Part shown: piece after piece, positions 9,675-20,777 of the stretch
Numbering within the stretch: position 1 is the stretch's first letter
How the letters are laid out: the number at the start of each line of letters is the position of its first letter
Assembly (NCBI GenBank): GCA_032622095.1
Contig: CP136068.1
Location: 182,098,796-182,162,795 of the forward strand
Reading direction: 5' to 3'
Origin: Siphonodentalium dalli
Taxonomy: Eukaryota; Mollusca; Scaphopoda; Gadilida; Siphonodentaliidae
DNA: 64,000 bases
Position numbers and translations under genes: made by a program
The notes under the pieces: generated by a model
What the model was told of the DNA's origin: nothing
Databases searched by the model: none
The model's input: the letters and a program-made list of their open reading frames with translations, nothing else

Positions 9675-10876
9675 TTCAATAATGAATAACTATTAAATAT
9701 GACAATACAAATTAGAATGATTGAGCTTTAGCGTTTGACCAGGAATCAAACCATAAATTCACAGAAATGGTTCTGTAAATATGAATGAGTGACCCTTTGC
9801 GTTTGCACATAAATCAGAAATTTAAAGCCGAAGTTGTATAGGGAATTTTCAATTGAATGCCACGCATGCCGCTAACAGCACAACATTGTAGACATGCTGT
9901 ACAAATATATGAATGATAATTATGGAATTAGAACATTGATATACCCGGATCTCCTAAAGCATACCAACATTCAAGGACATTTATATGAAAAGAAATATGG
10001 AATTGATCAATAGATGAGCATATAGCAATATTCAGAAAATGTACAAGAAATACGGACAAAATGTATTACAACCATGGAAATGTAAATCAATTTGGAATGA
10101 TCCGTCACGTATTGTTCCGGATTAAAATTAATTCACAATACTGATTAAAAAAAAAATGTATGACCCTTAGCGTATTGCTCAGGTGTCAGACATTACCAAA
10201 AAAAATGAATTACAACACAATAATCAAAATATTACCCAAGCAGTGAACAAAAAAAAATCTAAACTGATTTTGCCTTCGCCTTGACGTCCCGCCCCGACGA
10301 AGGAGATCAATTTATTATCAAAACAGGACGGTCGCCCACTCCGAATCCCCCGGCTGGTTTGGGAAAAAATTACAACTTTCGCGCTGATATTCACAATGGA
10401 AAACCACCAAGTCTTCCACAGAATCCCCGAATATCACCGCGAAAACAGACCACTATCATACGTCACTTCTTCCCAAACCAAAACAAATAGCTGGTCCCTA
10501 CCAGCAAAGACAGAGAATCAAAATAGGCCAGCCGCCCCGTTATGAACCCTCGTCCATGTGGCCAAAATGACCGCACAAATTCGAAGTTGTTTCAGACGCC
10601 AAATAAAGAATAAATGGGGTGTTATGGGCTCTATTATTTATATGTAAATATATACCAGGGGTAAACTCACCTAAATTCACCCCCGGATGCTCATCTATAT
10701 ACAGCACAAGATCAATCAGTCGATGCGTCCATTCTCTTTCGTTGGTTGCTGTCGACTGCCGACATCGTATCGTTCACCGGGAATCGTGGGATTAGCAATC
10801 ATCTCAAATCTGCGCTCAGCGAGCGTGACCGATAATTCCCGGTTAATAATACAAGGCCGGACACATTTCCACAACA
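9675..10876 (-). repeat. 5' LTR/leader of the complete gag-only element
   Basis: Matches 2332-3544. The element edge is at 10876 (minus-strand TGTTGTGGAAATG). The DNA beyond it, starting at 10877, is an unrelated dispersed repeat also found at 30938. It lacks 11 bp present in the central copy near 3526-3536. No ORF. Confidence 0.6.
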
Positions 10877-11249
10877 TATTCACATGAATTCTCAGTCATT
10901 GCAGTTATTCTATGACGAAGTTCTCGAACACTTACGCATTGGCGGGAAGTAAAGACGAATGCTAGTTCAGTTCGTGTGAGGATTTTTATCGAATCAGGCG
11001 ATGATATCCAGGAATCCAGAGTCGTGAATCCTTTCCTCAGTTCATGGCGGGAATGTTATCCCATAATATTCTTGTTTGTTTTCAGTCACAGTGACTAGGG
11101 ACCACTACAACGCGTTCGCGACCAATGCATACACTGTACACGGCAACAGATGACAAACCTGTCACACAACACAACACAACACAACCTGTCGGCAACAAAT
11201 GACAAACCTGTCACACCAACCAGTAGTTAACTATCGCTGTGCGATACAC
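10877..11249 (-). repeat. Dispersed repeat, copy A
   Basis: Well over 90% identical to 30938-31271. Copy A carries an extra internal duplication of the ACAAACCTGTCACAC segment near 11150-11215. Read on the minus strand it starts with a small palindrome (TATCGCACAGCGATA) and ends CATGTGAATA, exactly where the gag-only element begins. It lies 3' of the BEL/Pao fragment, so it could be an LTR of that family, but no matching 5' copy is seen upstream of the gag. Confidence 0.7.
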
Positions 11250-11946
11250 TCCCCGCGCCGAATAAGCAATGAGTATGGCACCTGCAACCATAGCATATAT
11301 AGCTGTAGAAATGCAAGTGCATTTTGCTTTGTAGCTTTGAAGATGATTCAGAACATGATAGATCGCTCCAAATGATGTCGCGGAATGATAACGACTCAGT
11401 ATCACTTCCATTGGATGTAACCAGAGGCAATCCGTATATATGAGTAATATACGGCACTTGCATACATATATGTAACACCACATCACACGTGCATGGTCGG
11501 TTTCCGTCAACATAAGCCTCACATTCCGAAAACACAAGAATAACGCCTCGACGTCTGCTGAAGTGAAATACAAATGGTCGTTTCTCCACTGAACCTGAAA
11601 CACTTTCCGGGTACATCTCATTTTGTCCATTCGACAGCAAATGCAAACAAACAACATCACACAACGACTGACAACTGCCAAGCATGTCATCTGCGGTTGA
11701 ATATACACTGTTTCTGTTCGGCGATCCAACAATCCCCACAATGAATAAGGATAATACAAATAGAACAGCATACTGGAATATGCTACGTACTATGCGAACT
11801 TTGACACAAGTAGGTTGTTCTTTACCAAGACAATTACGTATGCTCTTCCTGGTTGATAACTTGTCCAACAAAGAATTGGAATTTTTTACTTGCCTTTTAC
11901 CTGCGTTATTCTTCTCTGGTAAATCACGTTTCGGTGTGGTACACAA
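11227..11946 (-). CDS. Unrecognised ORF with one membrane segment
   Basis: A 239-codon open frame without a known domain. A basic N-terminal part of about 55 residues is followed by a hydrophobic stretch (FQYAVLFVLSLFIVGIVG, about residues 57-74) and a Cys-containing C-terminal part, the layout of a type II membrane protein. The nominal start is GTG and overlaps the end of the BEL/Pao frame; an ATG is not evident. The last codons run into the dispersed repeat. It may be a chance ORF, a host exon, or part of the decayed retroelement. Confidence 0.25.
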   Translation of the reverse strand: MCTTPKRDLPEKNNAGKRQVKNSNSLLDKLSTRKSIRNCLGKEQPTCVKVRIVRSIFQYAVLFVLSLFIVGIVGSPNRNSVYSTADDMLGSCQSLCDVVCLHLLSNGQNEMYPESVSGSVEKRPFVFHFSRRRGVILVFSECEAYVDGNRPCTCDVVLHICMQVPYITHIYGLPLVTSNGSDTESLSFRDIIWSDLSCSESSSKLQSKMHLHFYSYICYGCRCHTHCLFGAGSVSHSDS

Positions 11947-13640
11947 AAATGCAGGATTTGTAATGTTTGCTTATTACCCATGTTGTCCACCAAATCGGCG
12001 CCGTTTGAATCAAAGTCGTTTCCTATTACACACTGTGTTCCCGTGCGTGGCTGATAATTTATTTCAGATAGATGATGACCCATAGCATGCAATACTCGAA
12101 TATCCATTTCCGAATTGCTTTGATATTTGAGAAGACAATGAGAGCCGCGAAGGCAGTAACCAAATTTACTCTTCATAAGTTGCAGTGCATTATCTTGTCG
12201 ATACACAACAGGCAACAGGTGGCAGTACTGTAGTCCGTTCCAATAAGGATGTCCACTATACCACTAGGTTGTTTTATGTCTTCCGATGCCACTTCAAAAA
12301 TGTTAGCAATACCACTTGAGTCAACCTCGCTTACATGTGAAGTTACCTCCTTCAAACCATGAACAGTTACGTTCCAAACACGACCATCAATATCAGACAA
12401 TAGTAGTTCATACCGCCATGTTTTCATCGTGTCAGTAATTCCACCAACGTTTGTGATCGACATGGTAACATGTTTTCCCACTAAACCTGGGCGTTTAGCC
12501 ATGTCGTTGGTTATCAGAGAAATATTTGATCCAGGATCCCACAAAGCACACATCGAAATATTTCCACTGTGCACAGTATTCAACATCAACAACGCGGGCT
12601 GTCCAGAACTTATGCCGGTAGTATCAGACCTTGTAACAGACGTATGGAACGAGAAACCTTCAGTGCTATCTGTATGAAGTAGACTATGATGCATTTTACC
12701 ACATGGTCGTTGCATTCCATTGTCAAATAATTCGCATGGTTTCCTGCTGCTACAATCACATGATTTGTGATGCAATTCTAAACATGGGAAACACCCACCA
12801 CGTTTCTTAAGCAGCTCCGCCTTCGCATCCACGCTCAATTTTGCGAAGGCTGAACAATCAACTATATTGCGAAAGTTGCTACCGTGATACCAACACGAAA
12901 CAGACTCATTTGTGTGATTGTTTCCATTAGCATTCGAGAATTGTTTACTTCACCCGACAAACCCATCAGAAACCTGTTTAATCATTTCATGATTTTCCTT
13001 TAAAAGTTCTTTGAGAACAGTCATATTTCTCACTTCTGCATCATCACTATCCTTATTAATTTCAGATGACTTCACATGCATATGGACGCGACCGGGAATT
13101 GTCTGATTCGATGAGAAAATCATACATTCCATTGCCGACTTTTCTTCCAAGAGAAAATCTAAGATGATTGGGAATGTCACTTTGGATTTATTCCGTCTCG
13201 TGTGTTGCTTTCTCAATGTCCATTCACGCAACTGTACTGCGGGAAGTAATCGCTCGATATAGTTCATCACTGTGGCATTGTCCATTTCAGTACCAAGATT
13301 TGCCTGCTTCAAGTCGAGCCAACATCGCTCGATCACATCAACCATCCCAATGAATCCCTTATTGTCCCCTTCCTTAATAGGCTGTAAATCCCTGATATTA
13401 CACAATTATAACTTCAGTCAAAAGTTCACACCTTCCATATTTATTATCCAATCTGTCCAGCATTTTGTCATACGACTCATCGACACCAAGTACAGTAAAC
13501 AGAGCATCATCCGACAAACAAATTTTAAGAGCATATGGGTTTTCACCGAACAATGGCACCATGTGCCTACGAAAATCTCTCAAGAAGCTGGGGTACATTC
13601 TAACATCACCCGAAAAACTAGGAGGATCATTTTTTTTTTT
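11886..13640 (-). pseudogene. BEL/Pao-type gag-protease fragment, several lesions
   Basis: Minus-strand order: gag (DUF1759-like) with FSGDVRMYPSFLRDF and CLSDDAL (13640-13398), more gag (13405-12950), Cys/His knuckles (CFPCLELHHKSCDC, CGKMHH) and an aspartic protease (DUF1758-like) with LWDPGSNISLI, a following GLVGKHV loop and DILIGTDY, then FGYCLRGSH. Lesions: a 1-nt frameshift near 13400, an in-frame TGA at 12950-12952, and a frameshift near 12225. No RT or integrase follows. The 5' edge lies at a poly-T run (plus strand, 13629-13641). The active site reads DPG instead of the usual D(S/T)G. Confidence 0.75.
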
Positions 13641-14509
13641 TTATTGCATGTGAATTGTTAAAATTCGGGACACTCTGTTGGCGCGATATTTCTTTCAGCT
13701 TTCTCTCTTCAACTTTTGATTTAGATTAGCACACGTCTTTGAATACTTTATTCAAATCATCCGATATAACTTTTGATTTATCATCAACAACAAAATGTCT
13801 CCAAACATTCATCATTACGTTTCTCCAGAACAGCATACGCCGATGACAGTACGTCGAAAATATCCTGCAAAACACCATGGGTTCAGTCTCATGACAGTCG
13901 TTGAAACGGTTCAAAATTCTCACACAGTTCTCTTTAGCAATTCCTCGCCGCTTTATAATGGCATCCATCCCTTGCGTTGAAATGTTTCGTCTGGGGATGA
14001 AATCCACGCCAAGGCTGTCTAAATTGGTTTATTTTCAACCTGAAAGTTGAACAAACAATATATAAGTGATATGGCCACACGATAATGACATATGCCACAG
14101 ACCATAAGCGTGTGACATAGGTCACATACAATATAACAAAAGCCATTTGCATGTGACACCAAATTTGAAATAAATAATGATCTAGTCCATACATTGAAAG
14201 CAGCAATAATTCAAAACCAGCCTTGAATATTTACAACACTATTCCAATAAATGATAAACTTTGAATAAATGTAAACGTATCAATATGTCCAATGCAAAAC
14301 AATATACTGAATGCAACCGATCACAAATCCTCTAGACCTGGAAATGGCGAATAGGAAAGAAAGGAGGATCAGAAGACATGAAAAGTAAACAGTAGCGTGC
14401 GGATAAAGTTGCAGATGAATGGACAGTTGAGAAATACCGAGAAAGAGATAGCGAGTGAGAGAGAAGTGACAAGATAATAGTAGAACATAAGTTATAGCGA
14501 AGGATAGGA
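13641..14509. other. Gene-poor spacer
   Basis: The only open frame of note is a 93-codon minus-strand ORF at 13726-14007 (basic and Cys-containing, unrecognised). It ends before the poly-T run that marks the edge of the BEL/Pao fragment. I see no other structure. Confidence 0.4.
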
Positions 14510-14581
14510 TATTTTATTTCAATACACATACATATTACATAATAATGATAACAATTATAGATAATTCTGTCGTATATTGTG

Positions 14582-14623
14582 GGGGATGGCATAATCTGGC
14601 AAGACTGTCTTCCTGCCATCCCC
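14582..14623 (-). other. 3' UTR stem-loop of LINE-A
   Basis: The arms GGGGATGGCA and TGCCATCCCC pair perfectly over 10 bp. A second, imperfect inner stem (GGCAAGAC with GTCTTCC) extends the fold. Stem-loops near the 3' end are known recognition sites for the RT in several LINE clades, so this is a plausible template-binding structure. Confidence 0.6.
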
Positions 14624-14876
14624 AGTATGGTAAATATAGAAAGTAATAACTAATAGTAAGATGGCCTTGGGTGAGCCGTGCACATATTGTGTATATGTAA
14701 TTTATGAGTTTAGGGCTTAGTTTAAGAGTGTGTGAAAATGGATACTACCCGAGTGATGTTCAATACCATGTATATGGTTCAAATTCAGACGATCGGGTAG
14801 TACGTTTGGCGGATGAGGTTATAGGGACTACTGATTCGAATAGATTGACGTTGAACGTGTTATATGTATTGTATAC

Positions 14877-17672
14877 TTAACGGGGTACGTTCTGGGGGCA
14901 GTCTGGGCATCCTCGATTCTTGCATTTGATATCGTTAGAATATGCGCTTATTATTTTCTCTGTGATGTGTTTTCTGAATACATGCCTACTTTGATTTTTA
15001 GTCATAGTGTTATCTAAGTTGTTCCACGAGGTTGGGAATGCATGAAATGGTTGCTGTTCAGAAAAGGAGGTTCTCGGGGTTTTGAGGAATAATGGGCGCT
15101 GTTGTCTAGTATCTGGTCCGGCAATACGTTTAGTGAACAATTGGGAAAAGGATTCAGGCAAGCGGTTGTAATACCAGTCATGCATGAATAGGGTAGTATG
15201 TACTTTGTGAAGGTCGTATACTTTCAAGATATTCTCTTTTTTAAACAAAGGTTCGGTATGGCTCCTGTATTTTTTATTACACACAATTCGTATTGCTCTT
15301 TTTTGTAGTAAAAAAACTCGTTTTACCTCGGGAACATGGCCCCATATCTGGATTCCATATACCAAGTGACTTTGGATTAGGGCATAATATAACGTTTTAA
15401 GGGCGCTGCCTGGGAAAAAGTTTTTGACTTTGTTTATATGATATATGGCGTGCGCTAATTTGGAGCAGACTGATGATATGTGTTTCTTAAATGATAGATT
15501 TTCATCTATGTGAATGCCTAAAAATTTCGTTGAGGTTTCGTGCTCACGATTTCCAATACGTTTCAATTCTGTGTTATTTAAGAGATTTGTCATAGTGCTC
15601 CATTTGGTGTCGTTATTTTCCGGGTGCATGAGCATATAATTGCTCTTTTCTGAGTTTATAGAAAGCTTATTGCAGCAACACCAGGTGTATATATTACGTA
15701 GTTCATTGTTCACGTAGCTTTCAATTTGAGTACCGTTATCCCCGCTAGTCATTAAGGTGGTATCATCTGCGTAATACAATATATTCATGCTTGTCGCGTT
15801 TGGCATATCGTTAGCGTAGATTAAAAAAATTATGGGGCCGAGTATGGAGCCTTGAGGGACCCCGCACGTTATGTCCATTAGTTTGGATTTATTTCCCTGT
15901 AGTTCAACATATTGTCGTCTGTTGTCTAGATAGCTTTGGAACCAAGATAGGGCAGTACCCCTTATCCCGTAATGATATAATTTTGAAATTAATATATCAT
16001 GATTTATAGTGTCAAATGCTTTAGAGAGGTCTAGGAATAGTGCTATTGTTGAATCCCTGGCTGTTTTATCATTGTTATTGGCTATTTGGTCGAGAAGATG
16101 TACGATTGGATGAAAAGTAGAGTGGTTTGGACGGAAGCCATATTGGTGCTTGTACAAAATATCGTGCTTAGTTAAAAAATCTTTTAGGCGTTTTTGCATT
16201 ATTCGTTCTAACAGCTTGGAAATAGTAGGTAGGATGCTGATTGGTCTGTAGTTGGAAATTTCGTGTGCATTGTTATTTTTTGGTATTGGAACAACCTTTG
16301 CTATTTTCATCTTTTCTGGGACAATTCCTTGTTCAAATGAGAGGTTAAATATATGTTTCAATGCCGGAACTATGGTTTCAATTGTTTCCTTCATGAGTTT
16401 AGTGGTTATCCCTTTAAAATCCATACTAGATTTACCTTTCATTGATAAGCAGGTTAAAATAATTTCTTGGATTGTGGTTGGGGTAACATCAAAGATGTCA
16501 AGGTCGTCTATTCTATTGCGGAGATAATCAGAACAATCTGCGTTGTGTTCATTCGCAACAAGTTGACTGGTTTTACGCCCAATGCTCGAGAAGTACGCAT
16601 TAAATGTATCAGCCATAAGGCTGGGACAAGTGATTTCAGTCCCGTTATCGAAAATGACCTTAGGGTGATTAACAGTGCCCCCTTCCATCTTTAGTGCACC
16701 CTTCAATATTGTCCAAGTTTTCTTCAGATCGTTCTTGTTTTCATCAATAATTCGTGAGTAATATAATTGTGTGCTCTTTCTGAGAAGTTTATTATATAAT
16801 TGACGATAATTTAAATATGTATTTGTAGCTCGATCGGATGCTGATATAAGTTTCTTGGTATATAATTCTTGCTTTACGATACTTGATTTAATCAGACCTC
16901 GTGTCATCCAGGGCTCGCGTTTTATAAATTTCTTGGGTATTTTACGATTCTTGGGTGGAAATGCCAATTCGTAGGCATTCAAATATATTTCAAGGAAATT
17001 ATCGTATGCACGATCAATTGAATTACTTTGTAGTACAGATTCAAATTTGCATGTTTGTAAAACAGATTTGAATTTACTGATATTTTCAGCGCTAAAAGAT
17101 TTTTGGTATTTGGGCCTGTGTCGAGGGTGTGAGATGCGTGTATTTGTTTATGCGGTTCGCTATAGAATATGCCAAAATGGTCAGATACGTCACACGTAAT
17201 TATGCCTGCGCTATGTTCATTGCGAATATTGTTTGTGTAAATGTTGTCGATCAGAGTAGCTGAGTGGTCTGTCATTCGAGTTGGCTTGGTTATCGTGGGC
17301 ACGAATCCTCTGGTGAAAATGGTGTTAATAAATTCATTTGTTTTGGAATGCGTTTTAAAATTAAGTAAGTCTATGTTGAAGTCTCCTGCTATGTAGGACT
17401 TTTGATTTTTGATTTTTTCTAAAATGCCATCAAATTTCGCCATGAATTTATCGATATCAGATATTCAAGTTAAAAATGGAAAATTTTGTTTTCCTATTCA
17501 AGTAGTCATGGGCCTGTGTTGGGGAGAAATACTGACACTCATTACCGGGTAGAATGCTAGGCTCTAAATACGTATTCGCGTTATTTTCTTCTATATTGGC
17601 CCATTTTGCGGCGAAATCATAAGCGTCCGAGTCCCTGACCTCATCCAGAGTAACCACATTACTTGATGACAT
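14877..17672 (-). pseudogene. LINE-A ORF2: endonuclease (deleted) and reverse transcriptase
   Basis: Starts at an ATG at 17672. The endonuclease begins (KFSIFNLNI) and then jumps straight to SYIAGDFNIDLLNF: about 100 residues carrying the catalytic Glu region are missing, and the join at about 17455 shifts frame. The later endonuclease motifs GDFNID, SATLIDNI and DVSDHFG are present. A 1-nt deletion near 17115 shifts frame again. From there a 701-codon frame is intact, with NYRPISILP (244-252), DLSKAFD (318-324), GVPQGSILGP (374-383), YADD (404-407) and a C-terminal CxxxxCPDC motif. The motif set fits the jockey/CR1 group. The copy is dead for its own nicking but the RT domain is fully open. 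Confidence 0.85.
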
Positions 17673-17848
17673 TGAATTGGATTGTGTGAATTATGAAAGT
17701 CGTGCCCTTTAGTGAGAAGGAATTATTCATAGGAATATACAAAATATGTACACAGTCACCCTGGTCGTACGTGCATATATAACAATAGGTTTGTTTCATC
17801 TAAACATTATAAGGTGATATATTTGGCGGGCCTGTAAGTCCTTGTTGT

Positions 17849-18113
17849 GAGCTCGCTATAGGCAGGATTCGGCATATACAAACCAAAATAACTAATAGGT
17901 TAAAAGAGTCTAAGTATATTGTAACCAGTGGTGCGTGCGATATCACGCAGATATCTGCGAGACATTAATTACTGTGCCATTTAATTTATCGCATGGGGTA
18001 TTTTTCTTATGCGCATGTACATGCGTGCCCCATGTATATAATTTATAGAACCCTATAGATAGGAGTGTAACATATTTTCTACCATATACACGAATCCTGC
18101 CTATGAGCTCGTA
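17849..18113. repeat. Possible small inverted-repeat element
   Basis: Left arm near 17849-17880 (GAGCTCGCTATAGGCAGGATTCG) and right arm near 18083-18113 are inverted copies sharing 14 exact bases (ATAGGCAGGATTCG) plus GAGCTC, about 205 bp apart. This looks like a degenerate MITE-sized element or a chance foldback. No target duplication was confirmed. Confidence 0.35.
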
Positions 18114-20039
18114 TGTGAAAATTTGTCCTGGATAAAATAGTTGCCATATTAGGAACAGAGATAAGCATTCAATAATAATTGATAGTTAAGCAGAGAGTAT
18201 GATGTAAAAGCTATCGAAAATAAAGAGAACAAAAAAATGACAGTAGCATACGCAAACCATATGAAACTCATTTATACATGACATATTAGTTAGTTAAACT
18301 ATATATAAACCAACTATCGATGAGACACGAAGTATCGATGAGACAGTTCGTTTCGGTTATAACCGTACAATAACATGCCCAGTTGACTATAACAGCGTCA
18401 CGGTATCAACAAATCACCGAGCACGTGCATTTTTTTGTAAATGGGGCGGTAGGTCACACCTCGGAACACGAGGACAGCGATGTGAGCGTCGCAACGTCCT
18501 GCCATGCAGTTGTTTTTGATGCATTGACCGATAGTTCGCATACAAAGATGCTTTTACAAAATGTTTCGCTGATGTCCAGATGTAAGGACGAGTGAAATGT
18601 TTTATCTTGTTTACATTCTTAATATTTCTAATATGAGGATGAAACTGCATGGATATATGTTGGAAGTCATCGCCTGATCAGCCAAGCCTGACAAGTTTGT
18701 TGTTTCGATTATATTTACTGAGTTATGTTCTGCAACTGAGGAATGGAGGCAAAAGTTCTTTGGTTATGCGTCTAAGGTCGAGACGTTTGGCACAACGTCT
18801 CCCTGTTAACTCGTGGTAAGTCACAATAAATGAGTTACTAGTAATGTTGATGTATGATCAAGTGCAAATCTAAATAGTGAATATCCAATGCAGGACTGCA
18901 AAGTGGTGAATATAGTTCTACAGTTAAAGTTAGATTGTAGTTGATTGTACATGGAGTTTGTTGGTTTGTTTAGGGGCTGGGGTGGTCATTTGACCAGTCT
19001 TAAATTGTGATTGGTTATCAGCCCGAATTACTGGTTGAGAAATTGCGATAGCCTCAGATAGGTTACAAACATGTTCGAAATTTGATGGATACTAGTATGG
19101 AGATTGAATCCAGTGTTTGATGTTCAGATTCTGACTTAGTATGTATTTAAGTGCCTTTTCAAGCATGCATATGTATTTAAGTATATTTTAAAGCATGCAT
19201 AATTAGATAATTACAGATTATTATACCATACTACTACAAGTAACTCATGTCCTCTGCAGTCCTGCTAGGAGATCACAAACGTATGGATTTATTATGACAA
19301 ATTATCAACAATGGATATTATTAAACAAGTTAGAACGATATATATAACACATTAATAATGCATACAAAAAGTGTTATCTTAAATGAGCTACTATACAGTT
19401 AGGAGAGATGATTTTCATTTGTCCATACATGTATAATGAGAATGCTATTACACACATGTATGTATTTCAATTCTCTAGAGTCTTCGTGCACACTATTGAA
19501 TAAGGCCCAAGCTATAATTTATGAGCATTATGCTATAGACATTTAGACACTAATGTCTGCTCCGACAATTACAGCATATAGTAAGGATAAGTTATACTAC
19601 TTTGGTAGGCGTAAAAAAAAAAATAAAAAAAAATAATAATAATAATAATTAATAATAAATAATATAATTGTTTTTTTCATTTTTACTTTAGTTGTGTGAA
19701 ATATATAGAAAAGTTAATTTATTATACTTAGATAAGCCAATCAATTGTTAAATTAATTGGTTAAATTAAATACCAGTTTATAATATTGAAAAGTTACGCA
19801 AAATTAACAAATAAGTAAATGCGGGGAACATTATACTAATTATATGCTGTAATTTTCAGAACTTTAGATGTAGTACCCAAACACAATTAGCCTAATATTG
19901 ACCTAGGAATGTGTGTAGTAAATGTAGTTAGACCTCATCAGTTTATAAAGTAATGTGGTTCCAGCAATGTAAGCCCAGTTGTATTTTAATGTGTACAAAT
20001 GTTTATGTTTTGGTTGGCTAAAATCATGCATGCATTGTG
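18114..20039. other. AT-rich spacer without genes
   Basis: Holds a 32-bp tandem pair near 19138-19203 (TATGTATTTAAG ... AAGCATGCATA) and an A/T homopolymer and AAT-rich tract near 19608-19675. The short ORFs here show no coding signature. Confidence 0.5.
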
Positions 20040-20540
20040 CATTATAATAAGAGGCATACACTGCTAGCTAGTAGTATTAGCTGGGTTTGTTCAAACACAG
20101 TTTTCAGATAACTTCTAGGAATGAGTTCCGAAAAATGGGTATAAAATGTATTATGTTGTGTTTGACCTTAAAGGTACACAATCTGATTATATGTCCCCAT
20201 GTCATCGGAGTCCAACAACAAAAACATTTCTGCCAAACATTGAAGGGGGCGAATAATAACAGAATTCAAAACTTTAAATCTGATAACTCGGGTCTAGGAT
20301 TGATGGATTCCGTGACTCGAGCCTAATATTTTGTACCCTTGAAGCCAAAGAAATAGTAATTTGTGGGCGTTATTATAAATCAGATTATGTATCTTTAATG
20401 CAAATATTAAATGTTAGCATGATTTAGTGTTTAGCAGCCAATATATCATTGAAAAGAGATTTTTTGGTAACAGCACAGTTAGTACAGGTGGTTCCTGATT
20501 ACTATAGTATTCATTACTGGTCATAATGGTATTTAGTCTG
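20040..20540 (+). repeat. Dispersed repeat family R, copy 1
   Basis: Shares long diverged stretches with 27725-29345, including ATTAGCTGGGTTTGT, CTTAAAGGTACACAATCTGA, TTCCAACAACAA and CAGATTATGTATCTTTA. Non-coding. It lies on one side of a tandem repeat that the LINE-B insertion split in two. Confidence 0.75.
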
Positions 20541-20544
20541 AACA

Positions 20545-20777
20545 TATATGCCTTTATATAAGATACAGTCATGCAGGTAAATAAGCATTTGGGTTCATAA
20601 ATGACAAATGTCACAAATAAATGCATCATATATAATGCAGTCATTTGGGCGTGTGAGAAGTTGGGGTTCACAAGTGACACCTGTCAGGAATAAATGTTTC
20701 GAATACATACAACATGTGACTTCATATAAATGCTGTCATAAGAGCGAATAAGCATCAGGGTTAACAAGTGACGCATG
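20545..20777 (+). repeat. ~95-bp tandem repeat, left part (split by LINE-B)
   Basis: Degenerate units carrying GGGTTCACAAGTGACACxxGTCA, AATAAATGTTTCxAATACAT and GTCATAAGAGC. The array resumes after the LINE at 27506. The junction unit is cut at AACAAGTGACGCATG. Confidence 0.7.
20763..20777 (+). repeat. Target-site duplication of LINE-B (left)
   Basis: AACAAGTGACGCATG, identical to 27506-27520. It lies inside a tandem-repeat unit, and the element's 5' end follows directly. Confidence 0.9.

Larger units (their letters stand above)
3545..10876 (-). mobile_element. Gag-only LTR-type retroelement, complete unit
   Basis: On the minus strand this 7.3-kb unit reads: LTR/leader (10876-9675), ORF1, ORF2, a gag-like ORF, a long repeat-coding ORF, a minisatellite, and a purine tract that abuts the next copy's start TGTTGTGG at 3544. 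The two TGTTGTGG starts (10876 and 3544) are exactly where homology between the two copies stops: one side is non-element DNA, the other is element interior ending in GGGAGAGAG. That is the behaviour expected of LTR starts and a polypurine tract. I find no protease, RT, RNase H or integrase motif in any frame, so the element looks non-autonomous, like the TR-GAG class described in plants. The 3' edge of the LTR and the primer-binding site were not resolved. Confidence is good for a mobile unit and moderate for LTR class. Confidence 0.65.
14510..17675 (-). mobile_element. Jockey/CR1-like LINE, copy A
   Basis: Minus-strand element with endonuclease remnant, intact RT and a 3' UTR. The 3' UTR contains a 10-bp perfect hairpin stem (14582-14591 with 14614-14623) and an AATAAA (plus-strand TTTATT near 14513). 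No ORF1 was found upstream. The exact termini and target-site duplication were not resolved. Confidence 0.8.

Noticed and set aside
13726-14007. 93-codon ORF considered as the N-terminus of the BEL/Pao gag
   Set aside because: Separated from the gag by the homopolymer run and a frame change, and it lacks any gag motif.
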